The notes: generated by a model not told the origin, from the sequence alone. Shown: positions 1 to 6,846, numbered from the stretch's first letter. The stretch: DNA of 9,391 nucleotides from Alphaproteobacteria bacterium (GCA_028869725.1 JAGWRJ010000504.1:1-9391), one strand, 5' to 3'. Translations and numbers: made by a program.

Positions 1-111
1 ACCAATCTCACCAATCAGCGCCCTCCCGTTAGCGCAAGCGAGTTCGGCAGCCAGTCGTTCTATCTGCTCAACGCGCGCATGCTGTGGCTGCGTCTGGGAT
101 ATTCGCTGTAG
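1..111 (+). CDS. C-terminal end of a probable TonB-dependent receptor (partial, 5' end outside window)
   Basis: The first frame is open from base 1 to a TAG at 109-111 and gives 36 residues. They begin with an NLTNQRPPV-like segment and finish in an alternating polar/hydrophobic strand, LWLRLGYSL. TonB-dependent receptors commonly have an 'NLTN/NLTD..PP' stretch a few dozen residues before the end and close with an amphipathic beta strand that the BAM machinery recognises. The final residue here is Leu rather than the more usual Phe. From this I infer the last strand or two of an outer-membrane beta barrel, most likely a TonB-dependent receptor. Another outer-membrane protein is possible, because neither the plug domain nor the TonB box is visible. 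The gene converges with the arsenic operon. Confidence 0.5.
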   Translation, partial: TNLTNQRPPVSASEFGSQSFYLLNARMLWLRLGYSL

Positions 112-207
112 CAGCAGCACTGGCCCGTGGTTTGATGCCTGACGCGGCGCGGCACACTCAAGGCGGGCGCGATCCGGCACTACGGATAGCTCAACGCGAC
201 CAGGACT
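112..207. other. Convergent intergenic region between the receptor gene and arsC
   Basis: This 96-base spacer separates two converging genes. The only fold I can point to is a short stem, ATCCG at 172-176 with CGGAT at 183-187 around a 6-base loop. It has no T-run and is too weak to call a terminator. I see no small ORF with a ribosome binding site, no repeat family and no RNA gene here. Confidence 0.4.
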
Positions 208-717
208 TCATCGTGCCGTGCCGATTCCAGCAAGCTGATTTCTGAGGGACAGTCGATCGAGGCCCCTGATTGGCAGATTTGAAAACAATTCGATGCGGCG
301 CTGCAGTATGGCAAACGCCTGGCGAAACGCCGCCTCGATTTTTCCATCGTCACCTGTCACCGCTGCCGGATCAGGCACCGCCCAGTGTGCGGTGATGGGC
401 TTACCCGGCCACACCGGACAGACCTCGTTCGCCGCGTTGTCACAGACGGTGAAGATGAAATCCAGCACGGGCGCATCAGCCGTCGCGAACTCATCCCAAC
501 TTTTTGATCGCAGACCCTCGGTCGGATAACCAAGACGCTCCAGTAACTGAATGGTATGAGGATTTATCTTTCCTGCGGGATTGGAGCCTGCGGAATAGGC
601 CCGGAATTTTCCAGCGCCGAGCCTGTTGAGGATCGCTTCGCCAAAGATCGAACGCGCGGAATTTCCGGTGCAGAGAAAGAGGACATGATAGGGCCTCTCA
701 GGCGGTTGCGCACGCAT
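208..717 (-). CDS. arsC: Arsenate reductase, low-molecular-weight protein-tyrosine-phosphatase fold
   Basis: This is predicted to reduce arsenate to arsenite in the cytoplasm. The 169-residue protein carries the P-loop CTGNSARS (nucleophile Cys16), typical of the LMW-PTPase arsenate reductases. The acid loop VPDP follows (Asp116), and the pair Cys92 and Cys100 in CDNAANEVC would form the redox relay to thioredoxin or a similar donor, as in pI258-type ArsC. It is therefore not the glutaredoxin-linked E. coli plasmid R773 type. GTG (718-720) and ATG (715-717) stand side by side; I chose ATG because AGGA on the - strand (725-728) lies 7 nt before it. The gene starts 9 nt after arsI and is the last gene of the ars operon. 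An LMW tyrosine phosphatase is less likely given the extra cysteines and the neighbours. Confidence 0.93.
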   Translation of the reverse strand: MRAQPPERPYHVLFLCTGNSARSIFGEAILNRLGAGKFRAYSAGSNPAGKINPHTIQLLERLGYPTEGLRSKSWDEFATADAPVLDFIFTVCDNAANEVCPVWPGKPITAHWAVPDPAAVTGDDGKIEAAFRQAFAILQRRIELFSNLPIRGLDRLSLRNQLAGIGTAR

Positions 718-726
718 CACTTGTTC

Positions 727-1161
727 CTAACAGCAAGAATCAGCTGAACAACAGGCCGCACCTGGCTTCAAGACAGGAGCATTGTCCTCGCCATAGGAGG
801 TCGCCGTGTCAAAAGAGAAGAAGGTTTCCCAGCGGATGGCTGATGGATCACTCACCCAGCTCTTGTTGGACCGGGCGTAGCAGCAGGTCGCCGCGTCCTG
901 GTCCTGCACGATTTTGCCCGCATCCTTCAGTCGCGATGCGATTTCACGCAGTTCGTCGTCACTTTCAACCTGGATGCCCAGGTGATCGAGGCCAGCGGGC
1001 GCATGACGGGCCGAGATTGCCAGATTTACCCGCGGATCATCCAGCAGCCATTTGGCATAATCTGCCTTTTCAATCGTAGGCCGTGCCGCGAACAGCGTCG
1101 AATAAAATTCGATCGAACGCGGCAAATCATCGACCGCGATGTGTATGTGCAAGCGTTTCAT
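727..1161 (-). CDS. arsI: ArsI/CadI-family dioxygenase (C-As lyase)
   Basis: This 144-residue protein has a vicinal-oxygen-chelate (glyoxalase/extradiol dioxygenase) fold. Characterised ArsI enzymes use Fe(II) and O2 to cleave the C-As bond of trivalent methyl- or aryl-arsenicals, releasing As(III). The likely metal ligands are visible: His5 in LHIHIAVDD, His60 in LDHLGIQV and Glu112 in RWETF. The vicinal pair Cys93-Cys94 in ATCCYA matches the substrate-binding pair of ArsI. The end is cysteine-rich, with Cys137-Cys138 and Cys143-Cys144 as the last residues. The ATG at 1159-1161 was chosen because GGAGG sits 5 nt before it and the family starts at this point. The frame is open further upstream, but that part is antisense-like sequence lying over arsR. 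A cadmium-induced CadI-type role cannot be excluded, but neighbouring arsR and arsC favour arsenic. Confidence 0.88.
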   Translation of the reverse strand: MKRLHIHIAVDDLPRSIEFYSTLFAARPTIEKADYAKWLLDDPRVNLAISARHAPAGLDHLGIQVESDDELREIASRLKDAGKIVQDQDAATCCYARSNKSWVSDPSAIRWETFFSFDTATSYGEDNAPVLKPGAACCSADSCC

Positions 1162-1510
1162 GGAGGCCTCCGCGAGTTGGTTTACAGCTTCCCTCACCGG
1201 CCGAAGGGGGCGCGCACATGTCAGGATGCCCCCCACAGCAATCCTCGGTGAGATATTCGAGAAGCTCACGCATCGCTGCGTAGTGGACAGAGTAAAAAAG
1301 GGATCGACCGCTTCTGCGAGCGCGCACCAGCCCTGCGTTGGACAGCACGAGCAGATGCGCCGACAAGGTCGTCGCCGGAATTCCGACAGCGCGGGCGATA
1401 TCACCGGCGGCGATGCCCTCCGGCCCGGCTTTGACCAGCAAGGTGAAGACCTGGAGCCGACTGTCCTGCGCCAGGGCGGAAAGTCTCTTTACGGCATCAT
1501 TTAGTTCCAT
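1127..1510 (-). CDS. arsR: ArsR-family arsenic-responsive transcriptional repressor
   Basis: This is a winged-helix ArsR/SmtB repressor of 127 residues, expected to bind DNA as a dimer and leave it when As(III) binds. The opening MELNDAVKRLSALAQ, the recognition region around residues 44-66 (GIPATTLSAHLLVLSNAGLV) and the wing RRSGRSLFYS are all typical. The inducer cysteines lie near the C terminus: Cys91-Cys92 and Cys99 in DCCGGHPDMC, plus Cys109. This resembles the C-terminal three-Cys ArsR type described from Acidithiobacillus rather than the ELCVCDL type with cysteines in the DNA-binding helix. The last 35 nt overlap arsI and contain its ribosome binding site. No Shine-Dalgarno stands before the ATG (1508-1510), although conservation of the N terminus supports this start. 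It probably represses its own operon at the palindrome 1516-1533. Confidence 0.93.
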   Translation of the reverse strand: MELNDAVKRLSALAQDSRLQVFTLLVKAGPEGIAAGDIARAVGIPATTLSAHLLVLSNAGLVRARRSGRSLFYSVHYAAMRELLEYLTEDCCGGHPDMCAPPSAGEGSCKPTRGGLHETLAHTHRGR

Positions 1511-1545
1511 ATTTTTATAATTGCAGAATTATAGAAATAAATCAA
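1511..1545 (-). promoter_or_regulatory. Candidate promoter of arsR-arsI-arsC
   Basis: On the - strand TTGATT (1545-1540) is a fair -35. With a 17-nt spacer it pairs with AATTAT (1522-1517), which would start transcription at or next to the arsR ATG. A perfect TATAAT (1533-1528) is the alternative -10 but lacks a recognisable -35; it would leave a leader of about ten bases without a Shine-Dalgarno. Both options overlap the palindrome, so a bound repressor would block RNA polymerase. The exact start site is unknown. Confidence 0.45.
1516..1533. promoter_or_regulatory. Perfect palindrome, candidate ArsR operator
   Basis: TATAATT (1516-1522) and AATTATA (1527-1533) are exact inverted copies around the 4-base centre GCAG. 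The site ends 5 nt before the arsR start codon, in an AT-rich island that stands out from the surrounding GC-rich DNA. ArsR-family dimers bind AT-rich dyads overlapping their own promoters, and the position fits that. Each arm also reads as a TATAAT -10 hexamer on one strand. The assignment as operator is inferred from position and symmetry. Confidence 0.65.
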
Positions 1546-1637
1546 GCGGTCGATTGCGTCAGCGCCGAAGGAAAAACAACAGGTTCGCTGCCGGCGGGCA
1601 GGGTGACAGGGTCCAGAGCGATGTCTATTTTCCGCCT

Positions 1638-3959
1638 ATGACCTCAGATTCCGGCGGCCAGCCGCACTACCGTGACCCGCTTGACGTTGTGTTCCAGGAA
1701 CAGACCACGTCAGAACCGCCCTATCTTCGCGGTCTCAATCCCGAGCAGCGCGCGGCCGTGCTTGCAGTCGACGGCCCGGTTCTCGTTCTCGCAGGGGCCG
1801 GAACCGGAAAGACCCGCGTCCTGACCACGCGCCTTGCCCACATTCTGGCTACGCGCCGCGCCTGGCCCGGCCAGATCCTCGCCGTCACCTTCACGAACAA
1901 GGCCGCGCGCGAGATGAAGGAACGCATCGGCATGCTGATCGGAGGGGTGGTCGAGGGCATGCAGTGGCTGGGTACGTTCCACGCCATCGCCGCGCGTATG
2001 CTGCGCCGACATGCCGAACTCGCTGGGCTGAAGCCCAATTTTACCATCCTGGATACTGACGATCAGATCCGCCTCATCAAGCAGCTCATCACCGCCGAGA
2101 ACATCGACGAGAAGCGCTGGCCTGCCCGCACGCTCGCAGGCCTGATCGACAGCTGGAAAAATCGCGGCCTGCGGCCCGAGGACCTGTCGGATGACGATGG
2201 CCAGGGCTTTGCCATGGGGCGCGGCAGGAAGCTCTACGCGGCCTATCAGCATCGCCTCAAAGAGCTCAATGCCGCGGACTTTGGCGATCTGCTGCTGGAG
2301 ACACTCGCGATCTTGCGGACCCATCCCGATGTGCTGTCGGAGTATCGCGAGCGCTTTCACTACATGCTGGTCGACGAATATCAGGACACCAATGTCGTTC
2401 AGTATTTGTGGCTGAAACTTCTCGCCGGAAATCGCGGCAATCTTTGTGTGGTCGGCGATGATGACCAGTCGATTTATGGCTGGCGGGGGGCGGAAGTCGA
2501 AAACATCCTGCGCTTCGAACATGATTTCCCGGGGGCGAAGGTCATCCGCCTGGAACGCAACTACCGCTCCACCGGCGCCATCCTGGGAGCAGCGTCCGGT
2601 CTCATTGCCGCGAACAAGGGCCGGCTTGGCAAGACGCTGTGGACCGAAGATGCCGCCGGCGAGAAGATCAGAGTGTCAGGTGTCTGGGACGCCGAAGAGG
2701 AAGCGCGTGGGGTTGCAGCTGAAGCCGAAGATCTGCACCGCCAGGGCCACCCCTTCGTGCAAATGGCCGTGCTGGTGCGCGCATCCTTCCAGATGCGTGA
2801 ATTCGAAGACCGCTTTCTCAGCCTGGGGCTGCCCTACCGCGTCATTGGTGGCCCGCGCTTCTATGAGCGGGCGGAAATTCGCGATGCACTGGCCTATCTG
2901 CGCCTCATTGCGCAAGGCGATGACGATCTTGCCTTTGAGCGCATCGTCAACCGGCCCAAGCGCGGCATCGGCGATGCGAGTGTCGCAAGCTTGATGCAGT
3001 TTGCCCGCGAGCGGGGGATCCCGCTTCTGGCGGCGGCACAGGAGATTGGCGGCAGCGAGGCGCTCGCGCCCAAGGCCCGGCGGGCGCTGGGCGAGCTGGC
3101 TGCACAGTTCACGCGCTGGAGCGATCAGGCCCGTCACCTGCCCCATACCGAACTCGCCGAGATCGTGCTCGATGAGAGCGGCTATACCGACATGCTCAAG
3201 GCCGATAAGTCCCCCGAGGCACCAGGGCGGCTGGAGAATCTCAAAGAACTGGTGCGCTCGATGGAGGAGTTCGAAACCCTGGGCGGCTTTTTGGAACATG
3301 TCAGCCTGGTGATGGAAACGGTGCAGAATGAGAGCGAGGACCGTCTCAGCATCATGACGCTGCACGCGGCGAAAGGTCTTGAATTCGACACGGTTTTCCT
3401 TCCCGGGTGGGAGGAAGGACTCTTCCCAAGTCAGCGGACAATGGATGAAAGCGGACTGGCCGGACTTGAGGAGGAACGCCGCCTCGCCTATGTCGGGATG
3501 ACCCGCGCGCGCCATCGTCTGCGCATTTCCTTTGCTGCCAACCGACGGGTGCATGGCTCCTGGCAAAGCTCGCTGCCGTCGCGCTTCCTGTCGGAACTGC
3601 CGCAGGATCATATCGAAGCCGTCGTCAATGAAGGCTTTTATGGCGGCTATTCGGGGTTTCGCGACAATGACCCCTCTGAAAGTTTCAGCAGCGGCTATGA
3701 GAGTCCCGGCTGGAAACGCGCCCAGGCCAACCGCGCCACCTATGGCGGTGTGCGCAGCCGTCCTCCGACCATCGAGGCCCAGGCGCATGCGATCCAGACG
3801 AGCGATCCCAGCCAGTCCCATTACGCGCGTGGCGAGCGCGTGTTTCATCAGAAATTCGGGTATGGCGAGGTCCGCTTTGTCGAGGGCAACAAGCTGACCG
3901 TCCTGTTCGACAAGGCTGGTGAAAAACGCGTGATCGACAGCTTCGTCACCAAGGCCTAA
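1638..3959 (+). CDS. uvrD: ATP-dependent DNA helicase II (UvrD/PcrA family)
   Basis: This SF1A 3'-5' helicase acts in nucleotide excision repair, mismatch repair and clearing proteins from DNA. All helicase motifs are present in the 773-residue protein: Q motif LNPEQRAAV (33-41), Walker A AGAGTGKT (52-59), Ia TFTNKAAREM (84-93), II VDEYQD (245-250), III GDDDQSIYGWRGA, IV LERNYRST, V TLHAAKGLEF (from about 574) and VI RLAYVGMTRAR (615-625). The end, from about residue 732 (GERVFHQKFGYGEV), is the Tudor-like C-terminal domain of UvrD/PcrA that contacts RNA polymerase or UvrB. The length suits the family. I chose ATG 1638: the same frame is open back to a TTG at 1521, but those 39 codons are highly basic, unlike the family, and run into the ars operator. 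The ribosome binding site is weak. It is divergent from arsR, and prmA follows after 34 nt. No recognisable alphaproteobacterial SOS box was seen upstream. Confidence 0.96.
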   Translation: MTSDSGGQPHYRDPLDVVFQEQTTSEPPYLRGLNPEQRAAVLAVDGPVLVLAGAGTGKTRVLTTRLAHILATRRAWPGQILAVTFTNKAAREMKERIGMLIGGVVEGMQWLGTFHAIAARMLRRHAELAGLKPNFTILDTDDQIRLIKQLITAENIDEKRWPARTLAGLIDSWKNRGLRPEDLSDDDGQGFAMGRGRKLYAAYQHRLKELNAADFGDLLLETLAILRTHPDVLSEYRERFHYMLVDEYQDTNVVQYLWLKLLAGNRGNLCVVGDDDQSIYGWRGAEVENILRFEHDFPGAKVIRLERNYRSTGAILGAASGLIAANKGRLGKTLWTEDAAGEKIRVSGVWDAEEEARGVAAEAEDLHRQGHPFVQMAVLVRASFQMREFEDRFLSLGLPYRVIGGPRFYERAEIRDALAYLRLIAQGDDDLAFERIVNRPKRGIGDASVASLMQFARERGIPLLAAAQEIGGSEALAPKARRALGELAAQFTRWSDQARHLPHTELAEIVLDESGYTDMLKADKSPEAPGRLENLKELVRSMEEFETLGGFLEHVSLVMETVQNESEDRLSIMTLHAAKGLEFDTVFLPGWEEGLFPSQRTMDESGLAGLEEERRLAYVGMTRARHRLRISFAANRRVHGSWQSSLPSRFLSELPQDHIEAVVNEGFYGGYSGFRDNDPSESFSSGYESPGWKRAQANRATYGGVRSRPPTIEAQAHAIQTSDPSQSHYARGERVFHQKFGYGEVRFVEGNKLTVLFDKAGEKRVIDSFVTKA

Positions 3960-3993
3960 TGGTGCCGCCCTCACCCGATCGGAACCCAGCGAC

Positions 3994-4857
3994 GTGATCA
4001 CTCCCCCCTTATGGAAAGCCTCGGTTCAGCTTGGCAAAGCTGAGGCTGCTAATGTCTGCGCGCTCCTGGAGCTGGCGCCACCCAGACCCCAGGCGGTCCT
4101 GGTCAACGAGGATCCATTTCGTGACTGGGCCGAGGTGGAGGCGCTCTACAGTGAAATGCCCGACGGCGCATTTCTGTCCGAACTCGTCGGTCATCCGCTC
4201 CATGTTGCCCTTCTGCCGGACGTCGACTGGATCAGGCTCTCGCAGGAGGGTCTGCCGCCTGTGCGGGCCGGACGGTTTTTCGTCTTCGGTGCCCACGACG
4301 CCGGAACCGTTCCTTGCGGGGTCATTCCCGTTCGCATCGAAGCGGGCATGGCGTTTGGCACCGGCCATCATGAAACCACCGCCCTCTGTCTGTTGGCACT
4401 CAGCGAACTTGCCAAAGCGCGCGCCTTTCACAACGTGCTCGATCTGGGCTGTGGCACCGGCCTGCTTGCCATTGGTGCGGCCAAACTCTGGCGCCGTCCG
4501 GTGACCGCCACCGACATCGATCCGGTGTCGGTGGCAATTGCCAGGGACAATGCCAAGGCCAATGGCGTAGCTCCCCTCGTGCATGCGCTCTGCGCCGATG
4601 GGATGAACCATCCCGCGCTCGGCCATAAAGCACCGTTCGATCTTGTTCTCGCCAACATCCTGGCCGGACCTCTGACCCGCCTGGCGCCGTCGATCCGGGC
4701 GGCGCTATCGCCATCAGGCGTCGTCATTCTCTCCGGCCTGCTGCGCTGGCAGGAAAATCTGGTGCTCAGCTTCTACCGCGCGCAGGGATTTGCGCTGGCG
4801 CAGATTTATCGCGACGGCAGCTGGTCGGCGCTGGTGCTGCGCAATGGGGGGAGATAG
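3994..4857 (+). CDS. prmA: Ribosomal protein L11 methyltransferase
   Basis: PrmA trimethylates lysines and the N terminus of ribosomal protein L11 using S-adenosylmethionine. The 287-residue length matches the family (about 290). The N-terminal ~100 residues correspond to the substrate-recognition domain. Next come the PrmA signature GMAFGTGHHETT (118-129), SAM motif I DLGCGTG (150-156), the acidic loop TDIDP (173-177) and the catalytic-region motif ANILAGPL (220-227). A conserved LSGLL segment follows near the end. The start is a GTG at 3994 with no strong Shine-Dalgarno; translation may be coupled to uvrD, which ends 34 nt earlier. Its position between uvrD and an aminopeptidase P gene is one I associate with alphaproteobacteria. 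Product assignment is firm; the exact start is less so. Confidence 0.94.
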   Translation: MITPPLWKASVQLGKAEAANVCALLELAPPRPQAVLVNEDPFRDWAEVEALYSEMPDGAFLSELVGHPLHVALLPDVDWIRLSQEGLPPVRAGRFFVFGAHDAGTVPCGVIPVRIEAGMAFGTGHHETTALCLLALSELAKARAFHNVLDLGCGTGLLAIGAAKLWRRPVTATDIDPVSVAIARDNAKANGVAPLVHALCADGMNHPALGHKAPFDLVLANILAGPLTRLAPSIRAALSPSGVVILSGLLRWQENLVLSFYRAQGFALAQIYRDGSWSALVLRNGGR

Positions 4858-4881
4858 GCTCGGCCAGTAACCTCGCCTCTG

Positions 4882-4920
4882 CGGCAGGAGCGCGACCGGC
4901 TGTGCGGCCGGGCCCTGCCG
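4882..4920 (+). promoter_or_regulatory. Long interrupted stem-loop between prmA and the aminopeptidase P gene
   Basis: CGGCAGG (4882-4888) pairs exactly with CCTGCCG (4914-4920). Inside this, CCGGC (4896-4900) pairs with GCCGG (4907-4911) around a 6-base loop, leaving an asymmetric 7/2 internal bulge. The element sits 24 nt after the prmA stop and 30 nt before the next start codon. It has no T-run, so it could be a processing or mRNA-stability hairpin or a weak terminator. Function is inferred only from structure and position. Confidence 0.45.
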
Positions 4921-4950
4921 TCATGATGACCGACCGTTCAGGATCTTGTG

Positions 4951-6771
4951 ATGGACAGACAATCCTTTCAGCAGTTCGAAGACCAGTCAGATGCCGCCAC
5001 CGTGGCGCCACGCCTTGCGGCGCTGCGCGCCGAGCTCGCCAAGCGCGGACTGGACGGCTTTCTCGTTCCCCATGCCGACGAGTTCCAGGGCGAATATCTG
5101 CCCAAATCTGCCGAGCGCCTGGCCTTTCTGACCGCTTTTACCGGTTCGGCGGGGGCAGCGATCGTGCTGAAAGAACGCGCCGCGGTATTTGTCGACGGCC
5201 GCTACACCCTGCAGGTGCGCCAGCAGACCGACACCAGATTGTTCGAGCCGCGCGATCTGGTCAGCGAAGGCCTTGCCGGCTACATCGAGACCCAGGTCCG
5301 CGCCAAAACCAGGCTCGGCTATGATCCCTGGCTGCATCCGCAGAATGAACTCGAACGCCTTTCGGCGGCCGCCCAAAAATCCGGCGTCATCCTCGTCGCA
5401 ACCGACGGCAATCCGATCGATGCAGTATGGGCCGAGCGTCCGGCACCGCCCACCAGCAAGGCCAAACCCCACGCGCTAAATCTGGCGGGCGAAAGCGCGC
5501 AGTCCAAGCGCACGCGCATTGCCGAAGACCTCAAATCCAGCGGCATTGATAGCGCGGTCATCACCTTGGGCGATTCGATTGCCTGGCTGTTCAATATTCG
5601 TGGCGCAGATGTGCCCCACACGCCGTTCTCGCTTGCCTTTGCCCTGCAGCATGCCGACGGCTCGGCAGATCTGTTCATCGATCCAGCCAAGCGTTCAGCA
5701 GAGCTCGACCAGCATCTGGGCAATGCCGTGCGGCTGCACGCGCCTGACGAGTTCGTCGCTCATCTGGACAGCCTCTCGGGAAAGACCGTGCTTGCCGATC
5801 CAGGCAGCACCGCAGCGGCGATCTTTGACCGGCTTGCCGCGGCAGGTGCCCAGATCCGTCGTGCGTCCGATCCCTGTCAGCTGCCCAAAGCCTGCAAGAA
5901 TCCGGTCGAAATCGAAGGGGCCCGCAAGGCGCACATCCGCGACGGTGCCGCGCTGTCGCGCTTTCTCGCCTTCATGGCGCGCGAAGCGCACAAGGGTCAC
6001 CTCACCGAAATCGAAGCCGCCCAGATTCTTGAGGGTTTCCGGCGCGACAGCGGTGCGCTCACCGATTTGAGCTTCGATTCAATTTCCGGAGCGGGCGAAC
6101 ACGCAGCCCTGCCTCACTACCGGGTCACGCGCAGCAGCAACCGTCCCATTCGCGCGAACGAGATCTATCTCATCGATTCGGGCGGCCAGTATCCCGATGG
6201 CACCACTGACGTCACGCGCACCATGATCGTGGGCGCGCCGACGGCCGAAATGAAGGATCGGTTTACCCGCGTACTGAAGGGACACATTGCCCTCGCCACT
6301 GTGCGGTTTCCGGAAGGAACAATTGGCGCCCAGCTCGACACCCTGGCACGCCGCCCGCTGTGGGACGCTGGCTGCGATTACGATCATGGTACCGGCCATG
6401 GTGTAGGATCCTATCTTTCGGTGCATGAAGGGCCACACAGCATCTCAAAAAAGCCCATCACCCAGGCTCTGAAGCCGGGCATGATCTGCTCGAACGAACC
6501 GGGTTTCTACAAAGCCGGCGAATATGGCATCCGCATCGAAAACCTCGTCGTCATCGGCGAACCGAAGGATGTGGGTGGAGATCGCAAGGTGATGGAGTTC
6601 GAAACCATTACGCTTGCTCCAATCGATCTGGAACTGGTCGACACAAAGCTCCTCAACGCCGAGGAAAAAGCCTGGCTCAATGCCTATCATGCGCGGGTGC
6701 GTGAACATCTCTGGGACCTGGTCGATCCCGACACGCAAGCCTGGCTCAAGACGGCGACGCGGCCCATTTAG
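4951..6771 (+). CDS. pepP: Xaa-Pro aminopeptidase, M24B family, long (APP1-like) form
   Basis: This cytoplasmic metallopeptidase removes an N-terminal residue preceding proline. The 606-residue protein has the three-part APP1 architecture seen in eukaryotic XPNPEP1: two creatinase-like N-terminal domains (about residues 20-310), then the pita-bread catalytic domain and a short C-terminal extension. All five metal ligands are readable: Asp409 (LIDSGGQY), Asp420 (TTDVTRT), His483 (GTGHGVG), Glu516 (NEPGFY) and Glu530 (GIRIEN). Their spacing is almost identical to the human enzyme. The supporting catalytic histidine lies in SVHEGP (His492). E. coli PepP is about 440 residues, so this is a distinct longer type, common in alphaproteobacteria. 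GTG 4948 and ATG 4951 are adjacent; ATG is preferred because AGGA (4940-4943) lies 7 nt before it. There is no signal peptide. Confidence 0.94.
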   Translation: MDRQSFQQFEDQSDAATVAPRLAALRAELAKRGLDGFLVPHADEFQGEYLPKSAERLAFLTAFTGSAGAAIVLKERAAVFVDGRYTLQVRQQTDTRLFEPRDLVSEGLAGYIETQVRAKTRLGYDPWLHPQNELERLSAAAQKSGVILVATDGNPIDAVWAERPAPPTSKAKPHALNLAGESAQSKRTRIAEDLKSSGIDSAVITLGDSIAWLFNIRGADVPHTPFSLAFALQHADGSADLFIDPAKRSAELDQHLGNAVRLHAPDEFVAHLDSLSGKTVLADPGSTAAAIFDRLAAAGAQIRRASDPCQLPKACKNPVEIEGARKAHIRDGAALSRFLAFMAREAHKGHLTEIEAAQILEGFRRDSGALTDLSFDSISGAGEHAALPHYRVTRSSNRPIRANEIYLIDSGGQYPDGTTDVTRTMIVGAPTAEMKDRFTRVLKGHIALATVRFPEGTIGAQLDTLARRPLWDAGCDYDHGTGHGVGSYLSVHEGPHSISKKPITQALKPGMICSNEPGFYKAGEYGIRIENLVVIGEPKDVGGDRKVMEFETITLAPIDLELVDTKLLNAEEKAWLNAYHARVREHLWDLVDPDTQAWLKTATRPI

Positions 6772-6789
6772 CTGAACGCCGCAGCGGCC

Positions 6790-6825
6790 ATGGAGGTTGT
6801 GCCTTCAGAAGAAGGCACGCTCCAT
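6790..6825 (+). terminator. Strong hairpin between pepP and the esterase gene (terminator or leader structure)
   Basis: GTGCCTTC (6799-6806) and GAAGGCAC (6811-6818) are exact inverted repeats around an AGAA loop. The stem resumes outside a small bulge, ATGGAG (6790-6795) with CTCCAT (6820-6825), giving 14 paired bases. It begins 18 nt after the pepP stop and ends 7 nt before the esterase Shine-Dalgarno. No T-run follows, so classic rho-independent termination is doubtful. It may protect mRNA ends or modulate esterase expression. Confidence 0.5.
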
Positions 6826-6846
6826 GCACAGGAAGGAGATCCCTAC

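Noticed and set aside
172..187. Terminator between the receptor gene and arsC
   Set aside because: Only five paired bases and no T-run; such stems are common by chance.
1162..1404. Upstream extension of the arsI frame to 1404
   Set aside because: It runs entirely over arsR in another frame. The family start with GGAGG is at 1161, so the extension is a shadow.
1521..1637. Open frame extending uvrD upstream to a TTG at 1521
   Set aside because: The extra 39 codons are very basic and unlike UvrD N termini, and the TTG lies inside the ars palindrome. The conserved part begins well after ATG 1638.
1546..1637. Possible SOS (LexA) box before uvrD
   Set aside because: GTTC at about 1581 is not followed by a second GTTC after seven bases, so the alphaproteobacterial GTTC-N7-GTTC pattern is not met.
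2676..4001. 441-codon open frame on the - strand
   Set aside because: It is antisense to the fully conserved uvrD and shows no recognisable domain; long antisense frames are expected in GC-rich genes.
6790..6846. Alternative earlier ATG for the esterase
   Set aside because: It lies in a strong hairpin and has no ribosome binding site, whereas ATG 6847 has AAGGAG at ideal distance.
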